The notes under the pieces were generated by a model that saw only the letters and a list, made by a program, of their open reading frames with translations, ran no database searches and was not told the origin of the DNA. A DNA stretch of 64,000 nucleotides, from contig NZ_JAUFQB010000063.1 of NCBI RefSeq assembly GCF_030409525.1, forward strand, positions 62,001-126,000, given 5' to 3'. The DNA comes from Kaistella yonginensis (GTDB lineage Bacteria > Bacteroidota > Bacteroidia > Flavobacteriales > Weeksellaceae). Position 1 is the first letter of the stretch. Every line of letters starts with the position of its first letter. Shown in pieces: positions 63,588 through 64,000 of the stretch. The position numbers and the translations under genes are program-made.

Positions 63588-64000
63588 TTATTTATTAAAA
63601 TCGATATCGTCGCCCGTATTGATGTTTTCGTTAACGTTATCTTCTTTTACCGTTGGCTTTTTAACGGTATTTGTAGGTTCTGCAACGGTTGGGTTTTTAA
63701 TTTGATCAATGGTTTGTAGGCCACCATCATCACCATAGCCACCAAGACCTTGTAAATCTGCACAATTCCCGGTCCAGTTGGAAGGTTTTACAAATTTATC
63801 TTCCGGTGAAATTTGCAAGTCTTTATCTGCCCATACTTTTTTCATAAAGATGGCCCAAATTGGCAGAGCCATTTTTGCGCCTTGTCCTTCACCGGTTCCA
63901 TAGAAATGTGTAGCTCTGTCTTCCCAGCCAACCCAAACTCCGGTCGCAAGGTTCGGGGTGATTCCCATAAACCAACCGTCTGAGTTATTCTGCGTGGTTC
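63588..64000 (-). CDS. Class A penicillin-binding protein, C-terminal part (partial)
   Basis: The frame runs off the right edge. It reads TTQNNSDGWFMGITPNLATG, then VWVGWEDRATHFY and LPIWAIFMKKVW, the end of the transpeptidase domain of PBP1A-type enzymes just after the KTG motif, which lies outside the window. A Thr/Asn/Lys-rich tail of about 60 residues follows. These enzymes polymerise and cross-link peptidoglycan on the outer face of the inner membrane. The start, transglycosylase domain and active-site Ser are not in view. Confidence 0.88.
   Translation of the reverse strand, partial: TTQNNSDGWFMGITPNLATGVWVGWEDRATHFYGTGEGQGAKMALPIWAIFMKKVWADKDLQISPEDKFVKPSNWTGNCADLQGLGGYGDDGGLQTIDQIKNPTVAEPTNTVKKPTVKEDNVNENINTGDDIDFNK

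Noticed and set aside
1-64000. tRNA, rRNA, CRISPR arrays, prophage or integrase genes
   Set aside because: None was seen on either strand during reading; a dedicated tRNA and repeat scan was not possible.

Overview
The window is chromosomal DNA from a Bacteroidota of class Flavobacteriia, most likely the Chryseobacterium/Kaistella group (family Weeksellaceae). This placement is inferred. It rests on low G+C, promoters of the TAnnTTTG type with little sign of Shine-Dalgarno sites, a SprE/PorW-like type IX secretion lipoprotein, a GLPGLI protein paired with a carboxypeptidase-regulatory-domain outer-membrane barrel, 2TM-domain proteins, a MurF-Alr fusion, and a FeoA/FeoB/Cys-rich trio. I saw no rRNA, tRNA, CRISPR array, transposase or prophage.

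Layout. 1-2.8 kb: the 3' end of mnmA, then an accessory islet with a Fic gene bracketed by near-identical hairpin repeats and a J-domain/HIRAN gene pair. 2.8-7 kb (minus): a regulatory operon of a histidine kinase fused to a 2TM domain, two stand-alone 2TM proteins, a LytTR regulator and cardiolipin synthase. 7-19 kb: periplasmic protease, DUF5686 outer-membrane protein, surE, guaC, and a minus-strand operon (coiled-coil protein, MurC/Mpl-type ligase, rsmI, fabG, membrane protein). 19-27.5 kb (plus): tdk, murF-alr, patatin-barrel protein, ybeY, mnmG and a methyltransferase. mnmG is bracketed by two perfect parS palindromes. 27.7-40 kb: pgk, a 611-bp AT-rich gap with DnaA-box-like 9-mers, rpiB, rnr, a LysE exporter, LD-carboxypeptidase, yraN, an SDR, tsaB, sprE, maf, kdsC and a DUF2520 gene. 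40-54 kb: a sigma-factor operon, lepA, an M14 peptidase, a cupin protein, the barrel/GLPGLI pair and the feo operon. 54-59 kb is a second accessory stretch: a lipoprotein gene with a stop codon inside its lipobox, an orphan Tae4-like amidase fragment with a probable periplasmic immunity gene, glmM, and the ruins of a type II toxin-antitoxin pair. 59-64 kb: a TPR protein, a polytopic membrane protein, selO and the 3' end of a class A penicillin-binding protein.

Most genes are housekeeping: cell wall (murF-alr, MurC-like ligase, glmM, LD-carboxypeptidase, PBP1A, fabG), tRNA/rRNA modification (mnmA, mnmG, tsaB, rsmI, ybeY, rnr), envelope export and iron uptake. The two perfect parS sites suggest the region lies near the chromosome origin. 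The points most worth a second look are the parS pair with the candidate origin gap, the broken lipoprotein plus orphan amidase/immunity cassette, the Fic/J-domain/HIRAN islet, the 2TM kinase operon, and a three-copy family of structured intergenic repeats.
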